DNA from: Rhodanobacter humi
Lineage (GTDB): Bacteria; Pseudomonadota; Gammaproteobacteria; Xanthomonadales; Rhodanobacteraceae
NCBI RefSeq assembly: GCF_041107455.1
Contig: NZ_JBGBPY010000001.1
Coordinates: forward strand, 3,100,001-3,164,000
Length of the DNA stretch: 64,000 nucleotides
Reading direction: 5' to 3'
In this document: piece after piece, positions 17,529-26,673 of the stretch
Layout of the letters: each line of letters starts with the position of its first letter
Position numbering within the stretch: the first letter of the stretch is position 1
Program-made: the position numbers and the translations under genes
The notes under the pieces: model-generated
Databases searched by the model: none
Told to the model about the DNA's origin: nothing
What the model saw: only the letters and a program-made list of their open reading frames with translations

Positions 17529-18062
17529 TCAGGCGTAAGGATCGGCGATGCCCAGCCCGGCGAGGATGTGCGTTTCCAAGGCCTCCATCGCCTCGGCTTC
17601 GGCTTCCACGATGTGGTCGTAGCCGAGCAGGTGCAGCGTGCCGTGCACGGTGAGGTGGGCCCAGTGGTCGCGCTCGGGTTTGCCCTGTTCGGCGGCCTCG
17701 CGCGCCACCACGGGGGCGCAGATCACCATGTCGCCGATCAACGGCAGCTTCAGGCCAGGCGGCAGCTCGGCCTCGAAGGAGAGCACGTTGGTGGCATAGT
17801 CCTTGCCGCGGTAGTCGCGGTTGAGCGCGCGACCTTCGTCGGCGTCGACGATGCGGATGGAAAGCTCCGCCGGCCTGCGCCGCGTGGCCCCGCGCAGCGC
17901 AGCCTCGACCCAGCGGCGAAAGCTGGCCGGCGAGGGAATGCCCGCACGTGGCACGGCGTAGCCAAGATGCACCGTCGTGTTCGCGGGCAGGAGCGGCTTC
18001 AGCCGCGATTGGGTGCCGGTCGCGGCTGAAGCCGCTCCTACGACCGCTCCTGCGCGTTTCAT
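17529..18062 (-). CDS. ybeY: Endoribonuclease YbeY, with REP-derived N-terminus
   Basis: The catalytic signature [15 protein letters not shown] gives zinc ligands His140, His144 and His150 (177-residue numbering), and [19 protein letters not shown] is family-typical. It matures 16S rRNA 3' ends and takes part in ribosome quality control. Its ATG (18062) overlaps the phoH stop (ATGA), the usual coupling, but a REP pair (17987-18041) directly follows, so residues about 7-26 ([20 protein letters not shown]) are repeat-encoded. YbeY homology starts only at about residue 31. Translation may instead start at the GTG of VHLGYAVP; the coupling favours the long form. Confidence 0.9.
   Translation of the reverse strand: MKRAGAVVGAASAATGTQSRLKPLLPANTTVHLGYAVPRAGIPSPASFRRWVEAALRGATRRRPAELSIRIVDADEGRALNRDYRGKDYATNVLSFEAELPPGLKLPLIGDMVICAPVVAREAAEQGKPERDHWAHLTVHGTLHLLGYDHIVEAEAEAMEALETHILAGLGIADPYA
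17987..18041. repeat. REP pair inside the 5' end of ybeY
   Basis: GGAGCGGCTTCAGCCGCGA and its inverted copy ending GCTCCTAC, separated by 11-13 bases. The pair reads through in frame on the minus strand just after the ybeY start codon. Confidence 0.9.
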
Positions 18063-19042
18063 TTGGCGTCCTCGTCCTTCTGCTCGAAGGCTTCATACGC
18101 GCGCACGATCTTCGCCACCAGCGGGTGACGAACCACGTCGCGCGAGGTGAAGAAGGTGAAGCTGATGCCGTCCACGCCGCGCAGCACTTCCACCGCGTGG
18201 CGCAGGCCGGAGCGCACGTTGCGCGGCAGGTCGACCTGGCTGACGTCGCCGGTGATTACCGCCACCGAGCCAAAACCAATCCGGGTGAGGAACATCTTCA
18301 TCTGCTCGACGGTGGTGTTCTGCGCCTCGTCGAGGATCACGTAGGAGTCGTTCAAGGTGCGCCCGCGCATGTAGGCGAGCGGCGCGATCTCGATCACGTT
18401 GCGCTCGATCAGCTTGGCCACCTTCTCGAAGCCGAGCATCTCGTACAGCGCGTCGTACAGCGGGCGCAAGTAGGGGTCGACCTTCTGGCTGAGGTCGCCG
18501 GGGAGGAAGCCCAGCTTCTCGCCGGCCTCGACGGCAGGGCGCACCAGCAGCAGGCGCTGTACGCGGTTCGCCTCCAGCGCCTCCACCGCGCTGGCCACGG
18601 CGAGGTAGGTCTTGCCGGTGCCGGCCGGGCCCACGCCGAAACTGATGTCGTGGCGCGCGATGGCGTGCAGGTAGCGCGCCTGGTTGGGGCCGCGGCCCTT
18701 GATCACGCCGCGCTTCACCTTGATGACGACATCCTGCGCGCCTTCGCCCGCGTCGCCAGTCAGCGCGTCCACGCCCGACTCGGCCAGGTGCAGGTTGATC
18801 TTCGCGCCGTTCAAGGTCTCGTTTTCGGTGACGGCATACAGCGCGCGCAGCACCTTCTCGGCGGCGCGCGCTGAGGCTTCCTCGCCGATCGCCTTGAACA
18901 GGTTGCCGCGGTGGTCGATCTCCACGCCCAGGCGCAGTTCGATCTGGCGCAGGTGCTCGTCGAACGGGCCGCACAGGCTGGCGAGCCGGGCGTTGTCTTC
19001 CGGGGCTAGGGCGAAATCGCGTTCGTTGAGGCCTGGGGTCAT
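18059..19042 (-). CDS. phoH: PhoH-like ATPase (YbeZ)
   Basis: 327 residues. Walker A is GPAGTGKT at 138-145 and Walker B is VILDEAQN about 100 residues later. PhoH/YbeZ proteins are cytoplasmic ATPases that partner YbeY in RNA processing. It is followed by ybeY with a 4-base ATGA overlap and preceded by miaB. The length is typical (E. coli YbeZ is about 346). Confidence 0.93.
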   Translation of the reverse strand: MTPGLNERDFALAPEDNARLASLCGPFDEHLRQIELRLGVEIDHRGNLFKAIGEEASARAAEKVLRALYAVTENETLNGAKINLHLAESGVDALTGDAGEGAQDVVIKVKRGVIKGRGPNQARYLHAIARHDISFGVGPAGTGKTYLAVASAVEALEANRVQRLLLVRPAVEAGEKLGFLPGDLSQKVDPYLRPLYDALYEMLGFEKVAKLIERNVIEIAPLAYMRGRTLNDSYVILDEAQNTTVEQMKMFLTRIGFGSVAVITGDVSQVDLPRNVRSGLRHAVEVLRGVDGISFTFFTSRDVVRHPLVAKIVRAYEAFEQKDEDAK

Positions 19043-19069
19043 GGGTTTGGTGAAATATTTGGGAGTGAA

Positions 19070-19190
19070 TCCTTCTCCCTCCGGGAGAAGGTGCCGGCAG
19101 GCGGATGAGGGGGCGGGCGGAGCGTGTCATTGCAGCGTTTCGCAAGCCACGGACCCTCTCCCCAACCCCTCTCCCAAGGGGAGAGGGGCT
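19070..19190. repeat. Hairpin repeats between miaB and phoH
   Basis: CCTTCTCCCTCCGGGAGAAGG is a near-perfect hairpin followed by GTGCCGGCAGGCGGATGAGGG, and CCCCTCTCCC (19166-19175) pairs with GGGAGAGGGG (19179-19188). This resembles a CTCTCCC-type intergenic repeat common in Xanthomonadaceae, a different family from the TAGGAGC elements. Confidence 0.7.
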
Positions 19191-19196
19191 TTTGGA

Positions 19197-20540
19197 TCAG
19201 GCCGCTTCCTCGGCCAGCGCGTGCACCCGCCCGCGCAGCGAGTTGCTCATCGCCTCGGTGATCGTCACGTCCACGAAGCGGCCGATCATGCGCGCGTCGC
19301 CGGGGAAGTTCACGTAGCGCATGTTTTCGGTGCGGCCGGCGAGTTCGTTGGGATTCTTCGTGCTGGGCTTTTCCACCAGCACGCGCTGCACGGTGCCGAC
19401 CATCGCCTCGTTGATCGTCTTGGCGTTCGCGTTGATCGCGGCCTGCAGACGCTCCAGCCGCGCATGCTTCTCCGCCATCGGCGTGTCGTCGGCGAGATTC
19501 GCCGCCGGGGTGCCGGGGCGGGCGGAGAAGATGAAGCTGAAGCTCTGGTCGAAGCCCACGTCCTCGATCAGCTGCATGGTCTTCCCGAAATCCGCGTCGG
19601 TCTCGCCGGGGAAGCCCACGATGAAGTCCGAGCTGATGCAGATGTCCGGGCGCACCGCGCGCAGCTTGCGGATCTTCTGCTTGAACTCCAGCGCGGTGTA
19701 ACCGCGCTTCATCGCGCTCAAGATACGGTCGGAGCCCGCCTGCACCGGCAGGTGCAGGAAGTTGGCGAGCTTGGGCACGCTGGCGTAGGCCTCGATCAGC
19801 GAGTCGGAGAACTCCAGCGGGTGCGAGGTGGTGAAGCGGATGCGGCCGATGCCCTCGATCTGCGCGATCGCGTGGATCAGCACGGCGAGATCCGCGATGC
19901 CGCCGTCGTGCATGGGGCCGCGGTACGCGTTGACGTTCTGGCCCAGCAGGTTCACCTCGCGCACGCCTTGCGCGGCGAGCTGGGCCACTTCCACCAGCAC
20001 GTCGTCGAACGGGCGGCTGATCTCGGTGCCGCGGGTATAGGGCACCACGCAGTAGCTGCAGTACTTCGAGCAGCCTTCCATGATCGAGACGAAGGCGGTG
20101 GGGCCTTCGGCGCGCGGCTCGGGCAGCTTGTCGAACTTCTCGATCTCGGGGAAGGAGATGTCCACCTGCGGCTGATGCGTGGCGCGATTCGCCTCGATCA
20201 GCTCGGGCAGGCGGTGCAGGGTCTGCGGGCCGAACACCAGGTCGACATGGGGCGCGCGCTTGATGATGGCCTCGCCTTCCTGGCTGGCCACGCAGCCGCC
20301 CACGCCGATGACGACTTGCCGGCCGCCCTGCTTGTGTTCCTTCCAGCGGCCGAGCTGGCTGAACACTTTCTCCTGCGCTTTCTCGCGGATCGAGCAGGTG
20401 TTGATCAGGATCACGTCCGCCTCGGACTCGTCCTGGGTCAGCTCCAGGCCGTGCGAGGCCTTCAGCACGTCGGCCATCTTGGCCGAGTCGTACTCGTTCA
20501 TCTGGCAGCCGTGGGTCTTGATGAAAAGCTTGCCGCTCAT
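19197..20540 (-). CDS. miaB: tRNA-2-methylthio-N6-dimethylallyladenosine synthase
   Basis: 447 residues. The N-terminal UPF0004 domain has Cys12, Cys49 and Cys83 for one Fe-S cluster. The radical-SAM triad is Cys157, Cys161 and Cys164 in [18 protein letters not shown]-terminal TRAM domain ([18 protein letters not shown] ...) binds tRNA. It methylthiolates position 37 of tRNAs that read codons starting with U. It heads the miaB-phoH-ybeY-corC run. Confidence 0.97.
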   Translation of the reverse strand: MSGKLFIKTHGCQMNEYDSAKMADVLKASHGLELTQDESEADVILINTCSIREKAQEKVFSQLGRWKEHKQGGRQVVIGVGGCVASQEGEAIIKRAPHVDLVFGPQTLHRLPELIEANRATHQPQVDISFPEIEKFDKLPEPRAEGPTAFVSIMEGCSKYCSYCVVPYTRGTEISRPFDDVLVEVAQLAAQGVREVNLLGQNVNAYRGPMHDGGIADLAVLIHAIAQIEGIGRIRFTTSHPLEFSDSLIEAYASVPKLANFLHLPVQAGSDRILSAMKRGYTALEFKQKIRKLRAVRPDICISSDFIVGFPGETDADFGKTMQLIEDVGFDQSFSFIFSARPGTPAANLADDTPMAEKHARLERLQAAINANAKTINEAMVGTVQRVLVEKPSTKNPNELAGRTENMRYVNFPGDARMIGRFVDVTITEAMSNSLRGRVHALAEEAA

Positions 20541-20734
20541 GGGTGCTGGTTACCGTGGTTGCGCGAGGCGCGGCGCAGATGGCGCCGAACCGCGCAGTTT
20601 ACGCCGACCGCCCCCCGGCTTCCAGCAAGCATGCCAGCCGGATCAGGTACTTGGGGTGCTTTCCGGGCGGGCATGGCGCACGAAACGGTGCGTCCACTCT
20701 TGGCGCGGACACGGCGCGGCGGCACACTGCGCCC

Positions 20735-21859
20735 ATGTTCGACGCCGTGCGCCACCGGGGGAGTGTCGGCCGGCCCGTCGCAGGCTCCCCGTCCTTCGCC
20801 ACGATCCCGCAGCGGATCGTGCTGGGCTGTGCCCTGCTGGCAGGCGCGCTGTGGCTGCCCGTGGCGCATGCGGGCAATCTTTACCGCTGCACCGGCGCCA
20901 ATGGCGAGGCGGTGTTCACCGGCAGCACCGCGGGTTATCACGACTGCCGCAAGCTGGGCAGCTACGGCGCACCGGCGCGGCGCGCGCCTGCGGCCTCGTT
21001 GCAGCACGTGCAGGGAACGGTGGTGGGCGCGAAGCCGCAGGCCGATGCCGACGTGACCTCGCTGGCGGCGGTGCGCGGCAGCGTGCTCAGCACCGCGAAG
21101 CTGCCGGCGACCGATCCGTTGCCGCCCGCTGCGGCGCCCACTTCGGGCGCGGCCGCCGCGGCCGTGCCGGCGGCCTTGCGTGGGCGCTGGACGTACCAGC
21201 AGGCCAGCGGCGGCGCTGGCGCGCTGCCCGACATGCCAGTCGCCACGGCGCCGGGCGACCGCGTGCTGCGCGGCGCGGTGTACCGCATCGCGCGTGCCGA
21301 CGGCAGCGTGGAGTACACCAACATCCGCCCCGCCGGCCGCGCCGCGCAGCAGGCGAAGATGCTGTTCAGCTACATCGCCACCTGCTTCGCCTGCAACCTG
21401 CATTCGACCATCCACTGGGGCAGCGTGCCGCTCAACATCACTGCCTATGCCGACGCGATCCGCGCGGCCAGCGTGGAGTACGGCGTGGACGAGGCCTTCC
21501 TGCGCGCGATCATCCATGCCGAGAGCGCGTTCAACCCGCGTGCGCTGTCGCTCAAGGGCGCGCAGGGGCTGATGCAGCTGATGCCGGGCACGGCCGGCGA
21601 CATGGGCGTGCTGGACGCGTTCGACACCGGCCAGAACATCCGCGGCGGTGCGCGCTACCTCGCCCTGCTGCTGCGCGACTTCGGCGGCAACGAACGCCTG
21701 GCCGCCGCGGCCTACAACGCCGGTCCCGGCGCGGTGCAGCGCTACAACGGCGTGCCGCCGTATGCGGAGACCCAGGTCTACGTGCAGCGTGTGGATACCT
21801 TGCGCAAGCGCTACGAGGCGGCGCTGCATCCGCCGCTGGCGGCGGCGCGATCGATGTAG
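20735..21859 (+). CDS. Lytic transglycosylase (SLT family)
   Basis: 374 residues from ATG 20735. This start gives a signal or anchor helix (RIVLGCALLAGALWLPVAHA), whereas the longer frame upstream has no support. Two DUF4124-like segments follow (LYRCTGANGEAVFTGS and VYRIARADGSVEYTN), and the SLT domain contains catalytic Glu263 in HAESAFNPRALS, then GLMQLMPGTA and AAAYNAGPGAVQRYNG. It cleaves peptidoglycan glycan strands with 1,6-anhydro product. It is divergent from miaB. Its TAG stop is the first bases of the palindrome at 21856. Confidence 0.92.
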   Translation: MFDAVRHRGSVGRPVAGSPSFATIPQRIVLGCALLAGALWLPVAHAGNLYRCTGANGEAVFTGSTAGYHDCRKLGSYGAPARRAPAASLQHVQGTVVGAKPQADADVTSLAAVRGSVLSTAKLPATDPLPPAAAPTSGAAAAAVPAALRGRWTYQQASGGAGALPDMPVATAPGDRVLRGAVYRIARADGSVEYTNIRPAGRAAQQAKMLFSYIATCFACNLHSTIHWGSVPLNITAYADAIRAASVEYGVDEAFLRAIIHAESAFNPRALSLKGAQGLMQLMPGTAGDMGVLDAFDTGQNIRGGARYLALLLRDFGGNERLAAAAYNAGPGAVQRYNGVPPYAETQVYVQRVDTLRKRYEAALHPPLAAARSM

Positions 21860-21933
21860 GAGCGCACCCTGTGCGCGAATGCCTTTGGCTCCGATCAACG
21901 CCAGAGCAATTCGCGCACAGGGTGCGCTCCTAC
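21856..21933. repeat. Palindromic repeat whose two ends are the stop codons of two convergent genes
   Basis: GTAGGAGCGCACCCTGTGCG ... CGCACAGGGTGCGCTCCTAC. The TAG at 21857-21859 ends the lytic transglycosylase (+) and the CTA at 21930-21932 is the TAG ending the DegS-like gene (-). It is a likely bidirectional 3'-end hairpin. Confidence 0.93.
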
Positions 21934-23096
21934 GGGTTGCTCTCGGGTGTCGCGGCTTCCACGTTCATCGGCGGGCGCTCGGTCAGCGTGGCCTCGGTAT
22001 GGAACGGGCTGCCGTTGCGCAGGCCGGAGATCTCCACCGTGGTGCCGGGCTTGATCGCCGATTCGCGCCGGCGCAGGTCGGCGGGGTCGCGGATGTTGTC
22101 GCTGCCGATGCGCAGCAGAATGTCGCGCGGCTGGATGCCGGCCAGTGCAGCGGGGCTGCCGGGGTACACGTCGGTGACCTGGGCGCCGCGCGCAGCCGCG
22201 GGCAGGCCGCTGTTGGCGGCCACCGGCACGAAGCTGTAGTCCGCGCCCAGCCAGCCGCGCACCACGTGGCCGGTGGCGACGATCTGGTCCAGCACCTTCT
22301 TGGCGGTGCCTGCGGGGATCGCGAAGCCGATGCCTTCGGCATTCGCGGCCTTGCCGATCAGCAAGGTGTTGATGCCCACCAGCCGGCCCTCGGCGTTGAC
22401 CAGCGCGCCGCCGGAGTTGCCGAGGTTGATCGCGGCGTCGGTCTGGATGAAATCCTCGGCGCTGGAGCCGTACAACTGGCGACCCACCGCGCTGACGATG
22501 CCCATGGTCACGGTCTGGTTGAGGCCGAGCGGGTTGCCGATCGCCAGCACCACGTCGCCGGAACGCGGGTTTTGCTTGGCGAACTGGATCACCGGCAGGT
22601 TGCCGGCGTCGATCTTCAGCACCGCGAGGTCGGTTTCCTCGTCCGAACCGACCACGGTGGCCTTGGCCACGCGGCCGTCGTACAGCAGCACCTGGATGTC
22701 GGTGGCGTGCGAGATCACGTGGTAGTTGGTGAGCACGTAGCCCTGTGCGCTCACGACCACGCCCGAGCCCAGGGTCTTCTCGCGGCGCGCGTAGGTGGTG
22801 AGCGTGCCACCCAGCAGCTGCTGCAGGATCGGGTTGTCGTACATCTTGATCGCCCGCTCGTTGACGATCTTGTCGGCGTAGATGTTCACCACCGAGGGAG
22901 CCGCGGCGGCGACCGCGTCGGCGTAGGAGGCCGGTGCGGCGACCGGTGCCCCGGTCGCCGGTGCACCGGGCAGGCCCAGCCGCGCGCGCAGGCGCTCGCC
23001 GCTGCCGGGCCAGAACAGGCCGATCACGAACGCTGCCGCGAGGCCGATGACGACACAGCGGGCGAGGAAGGCGAGCGTGCCGGCGGCATGTTTCAT
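21930..23096 (-). CDS. DegS-type periplasmic serine protease with PDZ domain
   Basis: 388 residues from ATG 23096. A single N-terminal membrane anchor (about 9-29) leads a trypsin-like domain with His126 (TNYHVISH), Asp156 (ETDLAVLKID) and Ser228 (NLGNSGGALV), then one PDZ domain (ADYSFVPVAAN ... DIRDPADLRR-like). One PDZ and an N-terminal anchor fit DegS/AlgW, which cleave the anti-sigma factor RseA/MucA in envelope stress; HtrA/DegP proteins have two PDZ domains. No rse genes are in view. It is divergent from petABC. Confidence 0.85.
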   Translation of the reverse strand: MKHAAGTLAFLARCVVIGLAAAFVIGLFWPGSGERLRARLGLPGAPATGAPVAAPASYADAVAAAAPSVVNIYADKIVNERAIKMYDNPILQQLLGGTLTTYARREKTLGSGVVVSAQGYVLTNYHVISHATDIQVLLYDGRVAKATVVGSDEETDLAVLKIDAGNLPVIQFAKQNPRSGDVVLAIGNPLGLNQTVTMGIVSAVGRQLYGSSAEDFIQTDAAINLGNSGGALVNAEGRLVGINTLLIGKAANAEGIGFAIPAGTAKKVLDQIVATGHVVRGWLGADYSFVPVAANSGLPAAARGAQVTDVYPGSPAALAGIQPRDILLRIGSDNIRDPADLRRRESAIKPGTTVEISGLRNGSPFHTEATLTERPPMNVEAATPESNP

Positions 23097-23200
23097 GTCG
23101 TGCTGCAATCCGTGACGGGCGGGCGGACGGTAGGGTAGGCTGGCCGTGCAGCCGAGGTCGGGCAAGGTTCCCCCAGCGTCGATACGCCGCGGCGCTTTTA

Positions 23201-23229
23201 TTGTACGGTGTGAGGGCTGACGCTAGACT
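23201..23229 (+). promoter_or_regulatory. Sigma-70-type promoter for petABC
   Basis: TTGTAC (23201-23206), a 17-base spacer, and TAGACT (23224-23229). It lies 76 bases before the petA start codon. Confidence 0.55.
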
Positions 23230-23304
23230 AACGCGATTTTCAGGGGTTCCAAATCTATTGCTGGGCGCGAGCCCAACCTGACGCATCATGTACCGGAGAG
23301 CCTG

Positions 23305-23910
23305 ATGGCGAACGAAGTCGTCGATCATGGCCGCCGCCGGTTTCTCACAGCCGCCACTTCGGTGGTGGGCGGTGTGGGAATCGTCTCGGCAGCCGTGCCC
23401 TTCATCAAGTCGTGGGAACCCAGCGCGCGCGCCAAGGCCGCCGGAGCACCGGTCACCCAATCCCTCAAGAAGATCGAACCCGGCCAGCAGCTGATCGTCG
23501 GCTGGCGCAGCCTGCCGGTGTTCATCGTCAACCGCACGCCGGCGCAGCTGGCGACGCTGCCGAAGCAGGATCCGCGCCTCGTCGACCCGAAGTCCGACGG
23601 CGCCTCCGCCGCGCAGCAGCCGAAGTACGCGCAGAACGAGACGCGCTCGATCAAGCCCGAGTGGCTGGTGATGGTCGGCATCTGCACCCACCTCGGCTGC
23701 GTGCCGAACTACGTGGGCGAGATCAAGCCCGAGCCGTTCGATCCGAACTGGCAGGGCGGCTACTACTGCCCCTGCCACCACTCGCGCTACGACATGGCCG
23801 GCCGCGTGTACCAGGGTGTACCGGCGCCGAAGAACATGGAGATCCCGCCGTATCACTTCATTGACGACACGACCGTGCAGATCGGCGTGGGTCCGAAGGA
23901 GACCGCGTGA
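23305..23910 (+). CDS. petA: Ubiquinol-cytochrome c reductase Rieske iron-sulfur subunit
   Basis: 201 residues. A Tat-like GRRRFLTAATS motif precedes the membrane anchor (about 17-33). The 2Fe-2S boxes are CTHLGC (127-132) and CPCHH (155-159): ligands Cys127, His129, Cys155 and His158, with a Cys132-Cys157 disulfide. It passes electrons from ubiquinol to cytochrome c1 on the periplasmic side of the bc1 complex. It is the first gene of petABC and has a GGAGAG ribosome site. Confidence 0.97.
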   Translation: MANEVVDHGRRRFLTAATSVVGGVGIVSAAVPFIKSWEPSARAKAAGAPVTQSLKKIEPGQQLIVGWRSLPVFIVNRTPAQLATLPKQDPRLVDPKSDGASAAQQPKYAQNETRSIKPEWLVMVGICTHLGCVPNYVGEIKPEPFDPNWQGGYYCPCHHSRYDMAGRVYQGVPAPKNMEIPPYHFIDDTTVQIGVGPKETA

Positions 23911-25211
23911 TGGCGAACGTATTCGCGAGCATCGGCGACTGGGTCAGCGAGCGCGCACCGGGCCTCGCGCCCGTGTACCGCAAGCACATGACCGAGTACT
24001 ACGCGCCGAAGAACTTCAACCTCTGGTACTACTTCGGTTCGCTGGCGCTGCTGGTGCTGGTCAACCAGATCGTCACCGGCATCTTCCTCACGATGAACTA
24101 CAACCCGAGCGCGGCGGGCGCGTTCGACTCGGTGCAGTACATCATGCGCGACGTGGAGTGGGGCTGGCTGATCCGCTACATGCACTCCACCGGCGCCTCG
24201 CTGTTCTTCGTGGTGGTGTTCCTGCACATGTTCCGCGGCATCATCTACGGTTCGTTCAAGAAGCCGCGCGAACTGGTGTGGCTGCTCGGCATGCTGATCT
24301 TCCTGGTGCTGATGGCCGAGGCCTTCATGGGCTACGTGCTGCCGTGGGGCAACATGTCGTTCTGGGGCGCCAAGGTGATCGTGTCGCTGTTCGGCACCAT
24401 CCCGGTGATCGGCAGCCACCTGGTCGAGTGGATCATGGGCGACTTCCTGCCGGCGGACTCCACGCTGAACCGCTTCTTCGCGTTGCACGTGATCGCGCTG
24501 CCGATCGTGCTGCTGCTGCTGGTGGTGCTGCACCTGGCCGCGCTGCACGAGGTGGGCTCGAACAACCCCGACGGCGTGGACGTCAAGCACGGCCCGAAGG
24601 GCAACCGCTGGAGCCCGAGTGCGCCGATGGACGGCATCCCGTTCCATCCGTACTACACGGTGAAGGACCTGGTCGGGGTGGGCTTCTTCCTGATCGTGGC
24701 GGCTTTCATCATCTTCTTCGCGCCGACTTTTGGCGGTTGGTTCCTCGAGCACGACAACTCGATCATGGCCAACAACCTGGTCACCCCGGCGGAGATCAAG
24801 CCGGTGTGGTACTTCACCCCGTTCTACGCGATCGTGCGCATGATCCCGTCGTTCGTGGGTACCGCCGTGTGGGGTGTGCTGGCGATGTTCGGTGCAATCG
24901 CGGTGCTGTTCCTGCTGCCATGGCTCGACCGCGGCAAGGTCAAGTCGATCCGCTACCGCGGCACCGGCTACAAGGTGGCGCTGACGCTGTTCGTGATCGC
25001 GTTCTTCGGCCTCGGCGCGGTGGGCGCCGGCATCACCGCGGAAGTGATCCCGGCCTGGTTCGGCAACGTCGACGTGACCACGTGGGAAAACGCGTTCGGT
25101 CGCACGATGACGCTGATCTACTTCGGCTTCTTCGCGTTCCTGTGGGCCTATACCTATTTCGGCTGGGAGAAGACCAAGCCGGTTCCGGATCGGGTGACGA
25201 TGCATGACTAA
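23910..25211 (+). CDS. petB: Cytochrome b subunit of the bc1 complex
   Basis: 433 residues. It starts at ATG 23910 overlapping the petA stop (TGATG), with AAGGAG seven bases upstream; the GTG three bases earlier is too close. Multi-pass, with heme-ligand histidines in HSTGASLFFVVVFLHMFRG and FFALHVIALPIVLLLLVVLH, and the Qo-site motif appearing as PVWY (PEWY in most homologues). It carries quinol oxidation and reduction sites. Full length, containing both the cytb/b6 N- and C-terminal domains. Confidence 0.96.
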   Translation: MANVFASIGDWVSERAPGLAPVYRKHMTEYYAPKNFNLWYYFGSLALLVLVNQIVTGIFLTMNYNPSAAGAFDSVQYIMRDVEWGWLIRYMHSTGASLFFVVVFLHMFRGIIYGSFKKPRELVWLLGMLIFLVLMAEAFMGYVLPWGNMSFWGAKVIVSLFGTIPVIGSHLVEWIMGDFLPADSTLNRFFALHVIALPIVLLLLVVLHLAALHEVGSNNPDGVDVKHGPKGNRWSPSAPMDGIPFHPYYTVKDLVGVGFFLIVAAFIIFFAPTFGGWFLEHDNSIMANNLVTPAEIKPVWYFTPFYAIVRMIPSFVGTAVWGVLAMFGAIAVLFLLPWLDRGKVKSIRYRGTGYKVALTLFVIAFFGLGAVGAGITAEVIPAWFGNVDVTTWENAFGRTMTLIYFGFFAFLWAYTYFGWEKTKPVPDRVTMHD

Positions 25212-25974
25212 GCCGACGCTCTTGATGAAACCCAGGCTCCTGATGAAGCAACTCCTTCCCGCGGTCGCGCTGACCCTGGGCCTGCTGGTCGCCGGCCAGC
25301 CGGCGGCACGGGCCGAGGGCGGCGAGCAGCTGATGGCGTCGGGCTCCAACGTGCGCGACCAGGCCTCGCTGCAGCGCGGCGCCAAGCTGTTCTTCAACTA
25401 CTGCGTGGGCTGCCACTCGCTGAAGTACATGCGCTACTCGCGCATTGCCGACGACCTCGGGCTGACCGAACAGCAGGTGATGCAGAACCTCAACTTCACC
25501 GGCGCGAAGTTCGACGATCCGGTGATCTCGCACATGCCGGCTGAGGACGCGACGAAGTGGTTCGGCAAGGATCCGCCGGACCTGTCGCTGGAAGTGAGCG
25601 CGAAGACCGCCGACTGGGTCTACACCTACCTCAACACCTTCTACCTCGACCCGAAGAGCCCGATCGGCTGGAACAACACCACGCTGCCGAACGCGGCGAT
25701 GCCGTTCCCGCTGTGGGAGCTGCAGGGCCAGCAGACCGCGGTGATGAAGCCCGGTACCGACGAGGTCGAAAAGCTCGACCTGGCCCACCCCGGCAAGCTG
25801 ACCCCGGCGCAGTACCAGCAGGCATCGCGTGACCTGGTGAACTTCCTGGAGTACGTTTCGGAGCCGGCGGCCCTGCAGCGGCACGACTACGGCGTCTGGG
25901 TAGTGCTGTTCCTGGCGCTGTTCACCCTGCTGGCTTACTTTCTCAAGAAGGAATACTGGAAAGACGTGCACTGA
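25204..25974 (+). CDS. petC: Cytochrome c1 subunit of the bc1 complex
   Basis: 256 residues. ATG 25204 overlaps the end of petB by 8 bases; ATG 25246 (MKQLLPAV) also fits the signal peptide ending AARA. Heme c binds at CVGCH (67-71). A C-terminal helix (VVLFLALFTLLAYFL) anchors it to the membrane. It accepts electrons from the Rieske protein and hands them to soluble cytochrome c. Confidence 0.96.
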   Translation: MTKPTLLMKPRLLMKQLLPAVALTLGLLVAGQPAARAEGGEQLMASGSNVRDQASLQRGAKLFFNYCVGCHSLKYMRYSRIADDLGLTEQQVMQNLNFTGAKFDDPVISHMPAEDATKWFGKDPPDLSLEVSAKTADWVYTYLNTFYLDPKSPIGWNNTTLPNAAMPFPLWELQGQQTAVMKPGTDEVEKLDLAHPGKLTPAQYQQASRDLVNFLEYVSEPAALQRHDYGVWVVLFLALFTLLAYFLKKEYWKDVH

Positions 25975-25993
25975 TTTCCGGGGAACACCCATC

Positions 25994-26023
25994 GAATGCG
26001 GCAGCCCCTGGCTGCCGCATTCG
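25994..26023 (+). terminator. Hairpin between petC and sspA
   Basis: GAATGCGGCAGCC, a CCT loop, then GGCTGCCGCATTC: a perfect 13-bp stem 20 bases after petC. No T run follows, so it may be an attenuator or mRNA 3'-end stabiliser. An upstream in-frame ATG for sspA falls inside it and is unlikely to be used. Confidence 0.6.
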
Positions 26024-26049
26024 TGCAACCGCAACAGGGAATATCGCGC

Positions 26050-26673
26050 ATGGTTCCAAGCGCCCGCTCGCGTACCGCACTCACCCTCTACACCACGGCC
26101 GACGACATCCAGTGTCACCGTGCCCGTCTGGTGCTGGCCGCCAAGGGCGTCAGCTACGAGCGCGTGCTGGTCGATCCGGGCAAGCCGCCGGAAGACCTGC
26201 TCGACCTCAACCCCTACGGCAGCACGCCGACCTTGGTCGATCGCGACCTGACCCTGTACGACGCCAGCGTGGTGTGCGAATACCTCGACGAGCGCTACCC
26301 GCACCCGCCGCTGATGCCGATCGACCCGCTGTCCCGCGCGCGCCTGCGCGTCGCCGCGGTGCGCATCGAGAAGGACTGGCTGACCGAAGTCGACACCATC
26401 CGCGCCGGCGGCCGTTCCGCCGAGCCCGCGCGCAAGCGCCTGCGCGCGCACCTGCTGGCCGCGCTGCCGCTGTTCAAGGCGGCGAAGTTCTTCCTCAATC
26501 CCGAGATGAGCCTGGCCGATTGCCTGGTGGCGCCGGTGATATGGCGGCTGCCCTGGCTGGGCGTGGACCTGGGTCGCGAGGGCAAGGCTATCGTCGACTA
26601 CGGCGAGCGCCTGTTCCACAGTCAGGGTTTTGCGCGCAGCATGACCGAGCAAGAAAAGGCCATGCGACCCTGA
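26050..26673 (+). CDS. sspA: Stringent starvation protein A (GST fold)
   Basis: 207 residues from ATG 26050. A thioredoxin-like N-terminal domain (TLYTTADDIQCHRARLVLAAKG ... LDLNPYGSTPTLVDRDLTLYD) and an alpha-helical C-terminal domain give the glutathione-transferase fold. SspA binds RNA polymerase and affects stationary-phase and acid-tolerance genes; it lacks GST activity in known members. It is followed directly by sspB with a TGATG overlap, the normal pairing. Confidence 0.93.
   Translation: MVPSARSRTALTLYTTADDIQCHRARLVLAAKGVSYERVLVDPGKPPEDLLDLNPYGSTPTLVDRDLTLYDASVVCEYLDERYPHPPLMPIDPLSRARLRVAAVRIEKDWLTEVDTIRAGGRSAEPARKRLRAHLLAALPLFKAAKFFLNPEMSLADCLVAPVIWRLPWLGVDLGREGKAIVDYGERLFHSQGFARSMTEQEKAMRP

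Noticed and set aside
10918-18041. Spaced TAGGAGC repeats as a CRISPR array
   Set aside because: Copies are inverted pairs scattered at gene ends, not regularly spaced direct repeats, and no cas gene is present.
25996-26049. sspA start inside the petC-sspA hairpin
   Set aside because: Start codon would be buried in a perfect 13-bp stem, and SspA homology begins after 26050.
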